Assembly: GCA_965246765.1 (NCBI GenBank) | Contig: CBDFFJ010000003.1 | Coordinates: 186,001-250,000 of the forward strand | DNA length: 64,000 bases | Source: UBA1952 sp965246765 | GTDB lineage: Bacteria; Bacteroidota; Bacteroidia; Chitinophagales; Chitinophagaceae | Reading direction: 5' to 3' | In this document: positions 43,104 through 50,796 of the stretch, one piece after another | Layout of the letters: each line of letters starts with the position of its first letter | How positions within the stretch are numbered: the stretch's first letter is position 1 | Translations under genes and position numbers: made by a program | Notes under the pieces: generated by a model | Databases searched by the model: none | What the model was told of the DNA's origin: nothing | Seen by the model: only the letters and a program-made list of their open reading frames with translations

Positions 43104-44594
43104 ATGATGTACAACGCGGAGGAAAGTAAACGTGTCTTTGAGGAGAAAGATCTTTATGACGCAAAAAATTCCTTGGATAGGGAAGAATTCGGAACGGACT
43201 ACAGGCGTGACTTGTCGAGAATTATCCATTCACACAGTTTTCGCCGATTGGTTGGAAAAACACAACTATTCCCTTGTGGCGAATCCGACTTTTTTAGAAA
43301 TAGACTTACACACTCTTTGGAAGTCGCGCAAATTGCTCAAACGATTGCCCTTAAGCTCAATCATCAAATCTCAAAACGCTATGCTTCTGACTACTTAATT
43401 AATTTGGATTTGGTTGAAATCGCTGGACTTGCTCACGATATTGGGCATCCTCCGTTTGGTCACCAAGGCGAAGCAACTTTAGCAGAGTGCATGAGGAACC
43501 ATGGCGGATTTGAAGGAAACGCTCAATCGCTTAGATTGCTAGCCAGACTGGAAAAGAAAATTCATAACGGCGAGCTGCAGCTAGGTGGCTTCGATGTAAA
43601 CCATGCTGATACACGCCATGGCCTTAATTTAAGTTACAGGTCACTAGCGTCAATTCTCAAGTATGATAATGAAATTCCGACTGAACAAGCGGGATCCCAC
43701 TTGATAGAAAAAGGTTATTATCATACTGAAAGGGAATTAGTATCACAAATAAAGCAGGCGGTTACAGGTGGCCGGGACTATTCAGGAAAATTCAAAACGG
43801 TTGAATGTCAGATAATGGATATCGCCGATGATATCGCTTATTCAACGTACGATTTGGAAGATGCTTTTAAAGCAAACTTCATATCGCCTATAGAAATGCT
43901 GACTCAATCGAAGGAATTCTACAGAAGCATTAGTTCTGAAATTTCTAAAAATAAATCCAATGATTTTGAGATAGACTGGGTAGACGTAATAGACGTAGTT
44001 TCTGACCTGTTCGCCTTCATCTTCAACTTGCCACCAGAAAAGTTGCATGGTATTGACACCTTGCAATTTGATAATTCGGATGACAGTAAAAAGGAAGAGG
44101 CTTATCTGTTTTTAGCTCAGCAATTTTCAAGCAAATACAATGAGCTTTTGATGAAGAATGGCTATGTCCGAACAAATTTTTCCTCCCAATTGATACAGGC
44201 ATCTTTGAAGGGAGTGGATTTTCATTTGAACGAACCCTTGCCGGCCTTGTCTGTAGTCACGCTTGATAGGCCCACCCGAAAACGTATTGAAATCTTAAAG
44301 AAGATTGCCTTTAAAACTCAGGTGTTATCACCGAAATTGAAGTCAATAGAGCACAGGGGAAGTAGGATCATTCGTACGATTTTTGAATCATTGCTGCCTA
44401 ACGGCGTTCCACCAAATGCCCCGCCAGAATTACTACCGAACGATTATAAAATAATCTACGAGCAGAGTGGTACGGCTGAACATCGGTACAGAACGGTTTG
44501 CGACTACATTGCTGGCATGACCGACAATTATGCACTTGAATTTTACAGTCGACTCACCTCGGAGAGAGCTCCAAGCATCTTCCGCAGTATGTAG
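43104..44594 (+). CDS. dgt: Deoxyguanosinetriphosphate triphosphohydrolase (dGTPase)
   Basis: A 496-residue HD-domain protein. Visible motifs are HSHSFRRLVGKTQLFP (about residues 42-58), SDFFRNRLTHSLEVAQIA with H70, and GLAHDIGHPPFGHQGE with H111-D112 and the next His pair. These form the metal-dependent triphosphohydrolase site that converts dGTP to deoxyguanosine and triphosphate. The start is ATGATG at 43104-43109. Bacterial dGTPases help balance nucleotide pools, and several act against phages. The gene is visibly more AT-rich than its neighbours and lies in an integrase-associated zone, so it is likely acquired. Confidence 0.93.
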   Translation: MMYNAEESKRVFEEKDLYDAKNSLDREEFGTDYRRDLSRIIHSHSFRRLVGKTQLFPCGESDFFRNRLTHSLEVAQIAQTIALKLNHQISKRYASDYLINLDLVEIAGLAHDIGHPPFGHQGEATLAECMRNHGGFEGNAQSLRLLARLEKKIHNGELQLGGFDVNHADTRHGLNLSYRSLASILKYDNEIPTEQAGSHLIEKGYYHTERELVSQIKQAVTGGRDYSGKFKTVECQIMDIADDIAYSTYDLEDAFKANFISPIEMLTQSKEFYRSISSEISKNKSNDFEIDWVDVIDVVSDLFAFIFNLPPEKLHGIDTLQFDNSDDSKKEEAYLFLAQQFSSKYNELLMKNGYVRTNFSSQLIQASLKGVDFHLNEPLPALSVVTLDRPTRKRIEILKKIAFKTQVLSPKLKSIEHRGSRIIRTIFESLLPNGVPPNAPPELLPNDYKIIYEQSGTAEHRYRTVCDYIAGMTDNYALEFYSRLTSERAPSIFRSM

Positions 44595-44724
44595 ACTTAA
44601 GGGCTTAGAAGGGATATTTCAGAAAATCATTGGCACTTGTCAGATGTTCCGCGGGTAATAAATGGGGTAAGATAAAAATGCAAGGAGAGAATGCGATTTA
44701 GATTCAACAGCTTGCGTACACCAA
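44595..44724. other. Short spacer without a recognisable gene
   Basis: Nothing recognisable between the dGTPase stop and the tRNA fragment. The expected 5' half of a tRNA was looked for here and is absent. Confidence 0.4.
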
Positions 44725-44747
44725 TTCAAATCCGGCTCGGGCCACCA
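44725..44747 (+). other. tRNA 3' end fragment, probable attachment site
   Basis: The 23 bases from TTCAAATCC to GGGCCACCA read as the T-loop, 3' T-stem, 3' acceptor strand and encoded CCA of a tRNA. The 5' half (acceptor, D and anticodon arms) is missing and the T-stem partner is not GCCGG. P4-type integrases recombine in such 3' ends, and one begins about 180 bases downstream. So I read it as an att core, not a functional tRNA. Confidence 0.6.
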
Positions 44748-44778
44748 TCTATCAATATTTTCCTATCCAGCGAAGTCC

Positions 44779-44807
44779 AAAAACCCTTGTATTCACGAGG
44801 GTTTTTT
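44779..44807 (+). terminator. Rho-independent terminator-like hairpin
   Basis: AAAAACCCT at 44779-44787 pairs with AGGGTTTTT beginning 44798, followed by a T run to 44807. It sits behind the tRNA fragment, as expected for a tRNA terminator kept in an att region. Confidence 0.6.
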
Positions 44808-44870
44808 GTTATGATGGCCTTATGCGCTCCTATGGAACTTAGGGATGTATGCCTAATGGGCGGGTAAGAA

Positions 44871-44908
44871 AGTGGGTAACATTTTTTTCCCATAATATCT
44901 TACCCACT
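44871..44908. promoter_or_regulatory. Inverted repeat before the P4-type integrase
   Basis: AGTGGGTAA at 44871-44879 is the exact inverse of TTACCCACT at 44900-44908, with an AT-rich 20-base centre. A further GCGGGTAA lies just upstream. It directly precedes the integrase ribosome binding site, so it could be an operator or integrase arm site. Confidence 0.4.
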
Positions 44909-44924
44909 CATTTAGGAGGTGCCA

Positions 44925-46202
44925 ATGGCATTATCGGACCTGGAATGTCGCCATGCAAAACCGCAAAGCAGCCCTTATAAATTGCGCGACAGTAATGGCC
45001 TTTATTTGGAGGTGCGGTCAAGCGGAACAAAAATCTGGAGACAGCGCTATAAAATTTGCGGCAAAGAAAAGCTGCTGACGCATGGAAACTATCCCGCGGT
45101 AAGCTTGGTGCAGGCGAGAGAAAAGCGTGATGCAGCAAGAGCGGATATTGCTGGCGGAATCAATCCCAATCAGATAAAGCGAGAACAAAAAATCCTTGCA
45201 AAATATGCATCGGCGCAAACGTTTGAGTTAGTGGCTAGGGAATGGCTGCAAGAGTTCAAAGCGCGTTGGGCTGATAGAACTCACGATAATACTTTGAGCC
45301 GGCTAGAAAAGAACGTCTTTCCGGCCATCGGCAACATGCCAATTTCAGAAGTGACACCGCCGATGATTTATGCCTGTGTCCGCAAAATAGAAGTGCGCAA
45401 AACGAATGAGCTTGCGCGCCGCGTTCTCCGTGCGATAGGACAGGTATTTCGGTATGCTGTTGTTACCGGTCGTGCCCAAAGTGATCAAACGCGAGATTTG
45501 CGTGGCGCGTTGTTTCCACATAGGGCAGGGCACTTTGCATCAATCACTATAGAGGAGTTGCCAGAGCTACTTCAAAAGCTCAAATTAAATACGGGACGGC
45601 TCCAACGGCCCACGATGATCGCCATGTGGCTGATGATATTGACATTTGTCCGTACCTCGGAATTGTTAGAAGCCACGTGGGAAGAAGTAAATCTGGAGAA
45701 AGCGGAATGGCGCATTCCCGCGTAGCGAATGAAAATGAAATTGCCGCATACTGTACCTCTCTCAAAACAAGCTATCGGGCTTCTGTGTGAACTGGAAGTA
45801 CTTACGAAACGTTCTGAGCATTCTAATGAAGTCCAGCAAAACTTTTTGTTTCCAAGCGTAACAAGGCGTAACCGACCGTTAAGCAATACAACGCTACTCA
45901 TGGCGCTACGGCGAATGAAATACTATCGCCGAATGACAGGACACGGTTTTAGAGCATTAGCGATGAGCACCATCAAACAAAAGCTCGGCTACCGTCACGA
46001 GGTTGTGGATAGGCAACTCGCACACTTGCCAAAGGGGAAAATCAATCAAGCTTACGACAGAGCAGATTTTTTAGGCGAGCGAAAAGTGATGATGCAACAA
46101 TGGGCGGACTACATTGATGAGGTGCAAAGAGAAAAGCCAACTGTCGAAGTCAATAACGCCCGCTCTAATTCTGCAAAATCTGGTTTAGCCTTACCTGGTT
46201 GA
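44925..46202 (+). pseudogene. P4-type tyrosine integrase interrupted by an amber codon
   Basis: The start is ATG at 44925 with a textbook AGGAGG at 44914-44919, unusual for this genome. The N-terminus (LSDLECRHAKP, GLYLEVRSSGTKIWRQRY) is the DUF4102 arm-binding domain of P4-like integrases. The catalytic part has the first Arg region (MLILTFVRTSELLEATWEEV), then a TAG at 45723-45725, after which the same frame continues (MKMKLPHTVPLSKQAIGLL) with the HxxR box GHGFRALAMS, the His of RQLAHLP and the probable Tyr of QAYDRADF. Only the amber stop separates the halves, so this is a recently inactivated gene or a sequencing error. P4-type integrases are typical of Proteobacteria. The last 38 bases overlap the end of the convergent gene at 46165. 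Confidence 0.82.
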
Positions 46203-46578
46203 TCAGCGGTAGCACGTCAGTAACCGGCGGCGGGTTAATGCTGCCTAAGTGCAGGAAAAGATAGAGCGCGTCTTGCGGGTTGAACTTGTCACCGGTGTAA
46301 CTACTCATGTCCGGCCTTATGCCCCGAATAAGATAGAACAGCTCGGCGGCGAGCGCCTTGCCGCGCTCATAATTCGGCAGGCGGAAATAAAAGGTGCGGC
46401 CCTGACCATAACGATTCAGGTAATTGAGCTCCGTTTCTTCAAGGTCGGTAGTGATGGAAATCCGCATATCAAACATGCAGCCGGTAACAAACGCCTCAAT
46501 CGCGCCCTTTGGATCTACATCGCTGTAGCAGCGCAGGTCCTGAGCGATATGATGCAAGATATCGTCTATCGTTACCAT
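46165..46578 (-). CDS. Uncharacterised soluble protein (137 residues)
   Basis: No signal peptide or membrane segment. The first 100 residues are mixed alpha/beta (MVTIDDILHHIAQDLRCYSD, FYFRLPNYERGKALAAELFY). The final residues VRLNQILQN are encoded within DNA that is also the integrase end, so the natural C-terminus may be lost at an insertion junction. I do not recognise the family. Confidence 0.5.
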   Translation of the reverse strand: MVTIDDILHHIAQDLRCYSDVDPKGAIEAFVTGCMFDMRISITTDLEETELNYLNRYGQGRTFYFRLPNYERGKALAAELFYLIRGIRPDMSSYTGDKFNPQDALYLFLHLGSINPPPVTDVLPLINQVRLNQILQN

Positions 46579-46687
46579 TATGTAGCGCGGGTTTGATTAA
46601 ACAAAATCGCGTGCTAAAGATAATCATCGCTTTCAATTCGTGTTAATTATTGAATTGTTATTGCGGTGCCTCTGCTCCACAAAAGAA

Positions 46688-46709
46688 ACGCCTCGCAGGT
46701 GCGAGGCGT
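46688..46709 (-). terminator. Perfect hairpin terminator after the small 46732 gene
   Basis: ACGCCTCGC at 46688-46696 and GCGAGGCGT at 46701-46709 pair without mismatch around AGGT. On the minus strand it is followed by TTTCTTTTG. It lies 22 bases after the stop of the minus-strand gene 46732-46908. Confidence 0.65.
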
Positions 46710-46731
46710 CAATTACAGTAGCTGGTTACAG

Positions 46732-46908
46732 CTACTTCAAATGCTTATCAATATCCTCCCGGATAGGCCCGTATTTCTTGATTGCGTCCACAACTTCCTG
46801 ATGGGTATTGTCCGGGTGTTGGCGGTGCAGGTATTCCACCTCGCTTGGGTCGTTTGAATCAACGCGGATCGCATCCTTCCTCCCTGTACTGTTTTTGTCG
46901 TCTGCCAT
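46732..46908 (-). CDS. DUF3606-type small protein (58 residues), too short for usual gene calls
   Basis: Reading the minus strand from the ATG at 46908 gives MADDKNSTGRKDAIRVDSND, then PSEVEYLHRQHPDNTHQEVV, ending in GPIREDIDKHLK and TAG. DUF3606 proteins have the same plan: MADDKxxTGxxDRIRI, a helix with Trp/Tyr-His, and a closing GPxxxDVRxHL. The domain is a small helix pair of unknown function. A perfect terminator follows the stop, which supports an expressed gene. I rate this a real gene. Confidence 0.75.
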   Translation of the reverse strand: MADDKNSTGRKDAIRVDSNDPSEVEYLHRQHPDNTHQEVVDAIKKYGPIREDIDKHLK

Positions 46909-46996
46909 TGAGCTTGGTTTTAGAATTGTGAAGAAATCAGGCTCTCGGCTCTAATTATTATGCCAGAGGGGGTAAACAAAGGAGCTTCGCGTTTTT

Positions 46997-47236
46997 ATGG
47001 ATGAAATGCTGTTGCCTGTCTGCTTCAAAGGCGAAGAGCTGGAGTTCCCTGTCAGGCTGGTTGTGCTTGGGTATACGCATCGCTTTGTTGTTCTGATTGA
47101 GGGGATAGAAATGACCTTTGAGCGGGATGACCAAGGGGAGTTTCGCGCTTTGATCGCCGCTGAAGATGTGGAAGGCAAGAAAGCACCCGATACCAGGTTA
47201 CTTAAGGCGATCAGCGAAGTGCTTGCGGGCCTGTAG
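46997..47236 (+). CDS. Small conserved-looking protein (79 residues)
   Basis: Mostly strands: LPVCFKGEELEFPVRLVVL, THRFVVLIEGIEMTFER, then a helical tail (LLKAISEVLAGL). Soluble, with no recognised domain. A GAG lies about 10 bases before the ATG. Its end converges on the T9SS nuclease-like gene at 47241 with a 4-base gap. Confidence 0.55.
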   Translation: MDEMLLPVCFKGEELEFPVRLVVLGYTHRFVVLIEGIEMTFERDDQGEFRALIAAEDVEGKKAPDTRLLKAISEVLAGL

Positions 47237-47240
47237 CCCG

Positions 47241-48518
47241 CTAATAATGAACAAGCCTGTAATTCGCCGCATCGCCGGACGCATTCGATATCCGCAGGAA
47301 ATACAGACCAGGGGAAAGGTCAGGCTCAACATGAATGCGATTGTCAGGCAAGGTTATTATCCCGCTTTGGAGCAACTTGCCATCAATGGAAAGCAGTTGA
47401 TAAGTCAAGGTGGCCGGGCCTATCTCTGGGGTTGCGAGCAGGTTTATGATGCTGGCAAAAGGATTTACCACAGCTAAGGAAAGTTGCAAGTTTTCGGTTC
47501 CTCCCGCAATGCCAGCCGGTGAAATAAGATGCAAAGGCGTAAATGCAAAATCGGCAAAGACAGGCAGGTGGTCGGAACATTCATAAAGTGCCTGCGCAAT
47601 GGACGCCGAAACCATGCTGTTTGCAGGCATGTCCGTCAATGCCCTGCCGTAATGCTGCCCGTCATTGCCCAATGCCTTATAGCTACCGGGCAGGTATTTA
47701 ATACCCTTAGCCCCGCCGAGCACCGCGTCCGACACCAGGACAAAGTCAAAGCGCGAGTCAAGCCCGCCGCTGGCACCTCCGTCCGGCAGGGCAGCAAGGC
47801 GCGGCGACTGGGTGTGAATATCCCCGAAGCTGGCATTATTGTCCCAACTGCCCGGCCGGTTTAACGGGTCGTTGAGGCGCGCGTTCGGATTGGTTGGATT
47901 GGTCAGGTTCTGATAGGCGGTTTCGGAGCTTGTGTAGAGATTAAAGTCGCCCAGCATGATATAATTCGCCGCCTTGTTTAGAGACGCGAGATAGGCCGAT
48001 ACTTTCGCTGTTTCGCCTGCGCGGTCGGCTTTGTCAGCAGATGCATTGGAAGATTTTAAGTGCGCGGTTATTACCGTAAGCTTTACAGTATCAAGGTAAG
48101 TCGCCAAGTCGGAATAATCATAGTACAGGTCGTAAGCGACAATATCCCGGACATCGCTGCAAATGATGCTGTCATGCAGCATCCGAAACTTGCCAAGCCG
48201 CCAGAACAAACCATCAAGCTGCGTCGTACTGACCGTGTTGTGAACGCGGCCGTGCGCAGACGGAAAAGGCATTTGCCGAATTAGCGTATCCAGCATTCCG
48301 GGCTGCGCGGTTGACACTTCATTGAAGCAGGTAAGGGAGGCCTTTATCTCCTGCAGGATGGGGCTAAGCCGGGTATTTTTGTACGGGTAGGTGTTGGCTG
48401 AGTTGCCGTAATTCAAAAGATTGTACGTGCAGATGCGAAGCGTATCACTTTGGGCTGATGTCCGCTCAGCGAACAGTAAAATGGCTCCGAAGAGGAAATG
48501 TCTAAGGCTTAGGCTCAT
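47241..48518 (-). CDS. Secreted endonuclease/exonuclease/phosphatase-family protein with T9SS tail
   Basis: A 425-residue protein with a signal peptide (residues 1-22, ending TSAQ). The EEP fold shows TLRICTYNLLNYG at the start, SLTCFNEV (metal-binding Glu), LTVITAHLKSS, YIMLGDFNLYT and the closing CSDHLPVFADF with Asp-His. These proteins cleave nucleic acid or phosphate esters with Mg. The last 90 residues form a T9SS-type sorting domain (from about NLLATPEIGPATLTY onward). So it is surface-exposed or extracellular. The integrase gene overlaps its first 17 bases on the same strand, perhaps from insertion behind this gene. Confidence 0.85.
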   Translation of the reverse strand: MSLSLRHFLFGAILLFAERTSAQSDTLRICTYNLLNYGNSANTYPYKNTRLSPILQEIKASLTCFNEVSTAQPGMLDTLIRQMPFPSAHGRVHNTVSTTQLDGLFWRLGKFRMLHDSIICSDVRDIVAYDLYYDYSDLATYLDTVKLTVITAHLKSSNASADKADRAGETAKVSAYLASLNKAANYIMLGDFNLYTSSETAYQNLTNPTNPNARLNDPLNRPGSWDNNASFGDIHTQSPRLAALPDGGASGGLDSRFDFVLVSDAVLGGAKGIKYLPGSYKALGNDGQHYGRALTDMPANSMVSASIAQALYECSDHLPVFADFAFTPLHLISPAGIAGGTENLQLSLAVVNPFASIINLLATPEIGPATLTYQLLSIDGKLLQSGIITLPDNRIHVEPDLSPGLYFLRISNASGDAANYRLVHY

Positions 48519-49737
48519 TGTTGATAACGCTGTTTAAAACTGTATCAAGCGCATTATCGGCATCCTCATGGTTGAAGTTAGATTGGTAACCGATTGTTGT
48601 CGCGATATCAGAATGGCGATACAGTTCTTGCAGTCGCCGGATGTCAATTTTATTCCCTGCGAGTTGCGCAAAGGTGTGTCGGGAAATGTGCATGGTCAAT
48701 GTCTTATCTATGCCTGCCGCCGGTGCAACATCGTTTTTTAATACTTTGTCCAAGGCACTAGTTTTAAATCCGATCGTCCGTTCAGTTACAAACCTATCTT
48801 CCAAGTCAACGCCTCGCAATTCAGGAAAAACCAAGTCGTCGGCATTTTCCCGGAGCGCCTTATATTTTTCCAAAATAGCCAGCGCTTTATCAGGGACTTT
48901 CAAAGAGCCTCCCTTTTTATTCTTGCCCATAGTATAATAAAGGCGTTGGTTCTGAAAATCCGGCCAATGTAACCGCAATACGTCGCTAATCCGCATTCCT
49001 GCGAAGTAGTAGGAAAACAGCCAGACATTTCGCGCATGGTCGGCCTTGCCTTCTAATTCCACCAATTCCAGCTTTATAATGTCTTCGGCAACCAGACCTA
49101 TTTTGCTTGAATCCGGAAACTTAATAGAGATCTTTCCTTTGCCAAAGGGGTAATGCCGTTCATCAATAACCTTCGCAGCGGTTGCCTGGCTGAACACAGA
49201 GCGGATGACGACAAGGTGGTTAAGCGCTGAACGCTCCGATTGCTTCTTTGGCAAGCCATACATCACGTAGCTTTTGAACCGTTCAAGAAGCTGCACGGTA
49301 ATATCCTGAAAGGCGTAATCGTGTTTTAGGAATTGCTTGAAGCGCTCAAGGCGGGATTTGTCAGGAGTCCACCGGTTGTATTTCCCGGCATCCTTCAAAA
49401 TTTTTAAATACAGGTCGGCTTGGGGGAAAAACGTGTTGCCGACTTTCGGCTTCACCTTTTCCTTGACTGCTGCGGCGCTGACATGCTCTTTATCACTTTC
49501 CAGTTCCAGCGAATGCTCATTTACCTCAGCAAGTTTTTTTACGAGGTAATGATTAAGTCTTGTACTGTTTGGATGGGATTTTTTGACGCGCTGGCCGGGC
49601 GCATCCCAGTCGCTTTCTTGGATGCTGTGCTCAAGATAAATGTAAGTGGATTTTCGGTTTTTGGTCACCCTGATCGTCAGCGGGTATGTGCCATCCTGCC
49701 GCTTGTCCTTTTTGAGCACAATTTTATTCACGGCCAT
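48502..49737 (-). CDS. Bacteroidota-type tyrosine recombinase/integrase
   Basis: A 411-residue protein: N-terminal arm-binding domain (about residues 1-85, KKDKRQDGTYPLTIRVTKNR), SAM-like core-binding domain (about 100-215), and catalytic domain (about 215-400). Active residues are Arg in AGMRISDVLRLHW, the HxxR box HISRHTFAQLAG, the second His in YRHSDIATTIGYQS and the Tyr at its end. The set is complete, so it is likely active. Iterons at 49759-49798 and a tRNA-Phe 3' fragment at 49901-49945 lie just upstream, consistent with an integrase next to its attachment site. Confidence 0.9.
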   Translation of the reverse strand: MAVNKIVLKKDKRQDGTYPLTIRVTKNRKSTYIYLEHSIQESDWDAPGQRVKKSHPNSTRLNHYLVKKLAEVNEHSLELESDKEHVSAAAVKEKVKPKVGNTFFPQADLYLKILKDAGKYNRWTPDKSRLERFKQFLKHDYAFQDITVQLLERFKSYVMYGLPKKQSERSALNHLVVIRSVFSQATAAKVIDERHYPFGKGKISIKFPDSSKIGLVAEDIIKLELVELEGKADHARNVWLFSYYFAGMRISDVLRLHWPDFQNQRLYYTMGKNKKGGSLKVPDKALAILEKYKALRENADDLVFPELRGVDLEDRFVTERTIGFKTSALDKVLKNDVAPAAGIDKTLTMHISRHTFAQLAGNKIDIRRLQELYRHSDIATTIGYQSNFNHEDADNALDTVLNSVINNEPKP

Positions 49738-49758
49738 CCCTAAAATTATTTAAATCTG

Positions 49759-49798
49759 CCGACAACAGCCGACAACAGCCGACAACAATCCGACAACA
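49759..49798. repeat. CCGACAACA iterons upstream of the integrase
   Basis: CCGACAACA occurs four times, starting at 49759, 49769, 49779 and 49790, so at 10, 10 and 11-base spacing, on one face of the helix. They lie 22-61 bases before the integrase start. Likely integrase arm-type sites or an autoregulatory operator. Confidence 0.7.
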
Positions 49799-49900
49799 TT
49801 TACCGGTTTGGTATGATTTCTTGCGAAATGACCTGAACTCTAAAACGTTGATTGGCGCGGGTTTCGGGCCGTATTAGACCAAATGAAACCGATAACTTGA

Positions 49901-49945
49901 GGACTGAAAATCCATGTGTCGCCGGTTCGATCCCGGCCCACACCA
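49901..49945 (+). other. tRNA-Phe 3' fragment, probable attachment site
   Basis: GGACTGAAAATCC (49901-49913) is the anticodon loop with anticodon GAA, GCCGG-TTCGATC-CCGGC (49921-49937) is an intact T arm, and CCACACC plus A (49938-49945) is the 3' acceptor strand. The 5' acceptor strand GGTGTGG and D arm are absent upstream (that part reads as unrelated sequence), so the tRNA is not functional. This is the part of a tRNA that integrases usually duplicate. No encoded CCA follows. Confidence 0.65.
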
Positions 49946-49951
49946 CAGAAG

Positions 49952-49977
49952 AAAGCCCCTGCAAACGTAGGGGCTTT
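49952..49977. terminator. Strong bidirectional terminator
   Basis: AAAGCCCCT at 49952-49960 pairs with AGGGGCTTT at 49969-49977, with a T run on the plus strand and an A-tract giving T on the other. It lies behind the tRNA fragment and just past the end of the minus-strand gene at 49984. Confidence 0.75.
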
Positions 49978-49983
49978 TTCATT

Positions 49984-50700
49984 CTATCCACCCCCGCTGC
50001 CCCGGCTGTTGGACGGTCCAAGACGTTGCCGCTCCCGCCACATATATACCGTCTGCTTTACGTATGAGAAGAGATCGTACTCAGGCATCGTGCGCAGCAT
50101 CTCGTAAGATGGCCTGAACCGGCGCATGTAGGCAACGGCGCTGTCGCCCTTCAGGCCGGTAAGCTGCGCAATAAGGCGCTCGCTGAAGGTGTAATCCACA
50201 TACTTCTGCTGCTCCAGCCATGCATATTCTTTCTGGAAGTGAATCATCTGCTGGTTCGTTTTGCCTAAAGCCGAAAAAGGGCTCTGAAAGGCGCGCCAGC
50301 CTGTCACAACCGGATATTCCAGCTGCTTTTTAAAGTACTCGTGTGAGCGAATGCTGTCGTGCCGGAAATCCTGAAAGTGATTGCGGACTTCTATCTCCTG
50401 CAGCTCCTGAACGCCTGCTTCCAGAATGACCTTGTAAAACGGCGGCAGAGCGCCCGCGCCAATCCGGATCCTTGCTGTGCGGAAGCCGATCTTGTGGATT
50501 TCTAACAGCTGGCCTGTCCGGACATTAATAGCAAAGCGTCCATCCGCGCCGGTGACCATGCCTTCGTCTGAATGGATGTTGTGAATGCCGGCCTCAGAGA
50601 TGGGGACGCCGTTCACATCCACCACGATGCCGTTAATACGTTGCGCGCGCAGCAATGCCGGAAACCAGAGCAACAGGAAGAGCAGTGAGAAGAAACGCAT
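49984..50700 (-). CDS. Exported CarboxypepD_reg-like domain protein
   Basis: I chose the ATG at 50700 because it yields a signal peptide (MRFFSLLFLLLWFPALLRAQ); 238 residues. Residues about 22-100 form a carboxypeptidase regulatory-like beta-sandwich (INGIVVDVNGVPISEAGI, VTGADGRFAINV). The rest is helical and Tyr/Arg-rich, ending in a low-complexity SNSRGSGGG. Proteins of this type in Bacteroidota are periplasmic or surface, often related to TonB-dependent receptor plugs. It is divergent from pyrD. Confidence 0.75.
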   Translation of the reverse strand: MRFFSLLFLLLWFPALLRAQRINGIVVDVNGVPISEAGIHNIHSDEGMVTGADGRFAINVRTGQLLEIHKIGFRTARIRIGAGALPPFYKVILEAGVQELQEIEVRNHFQDFRHDSIRSHEYFKKQLEYPVVTGWRAFQSPFSALGKTNQQMIHFQKEYAWLEQQKYVDYTFSERLIAQLTGLKGDSAVAYMRRFRPSYEMLRTMPEYDLFSYVKQTVYMWRERQRLGPSNSRGSGGG

Positions 50701-50796
50701 GTGGCTTGCGGATAAAATTAGGCGTGGGGCGCCCGGCCCTTCAATCAGCCGCCGTAAAAAATGGTTAAAAGCCGTGCCGCGTATCTTTGTCCGCCC

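Noticed and set aside
44670..44747. A complete tRNA before the P4-type integrase
   Set aside because: No 5' strand complementary to the 3' acceptor and no paired T-stem or anticodon arm can be drawn; only the last 23 bases fit.
49759..49798. A CRISPR array
   Set aside because: Units are 9-10 bases with no spacers and no cas genes nearby; integrase arm sites fit better.
49901..49945. A functional tRNA-Phe gene
   Set aside because: The 5' acceptor strand and D arm cannot be formed from upstream sequence, so only the 3' part is present.
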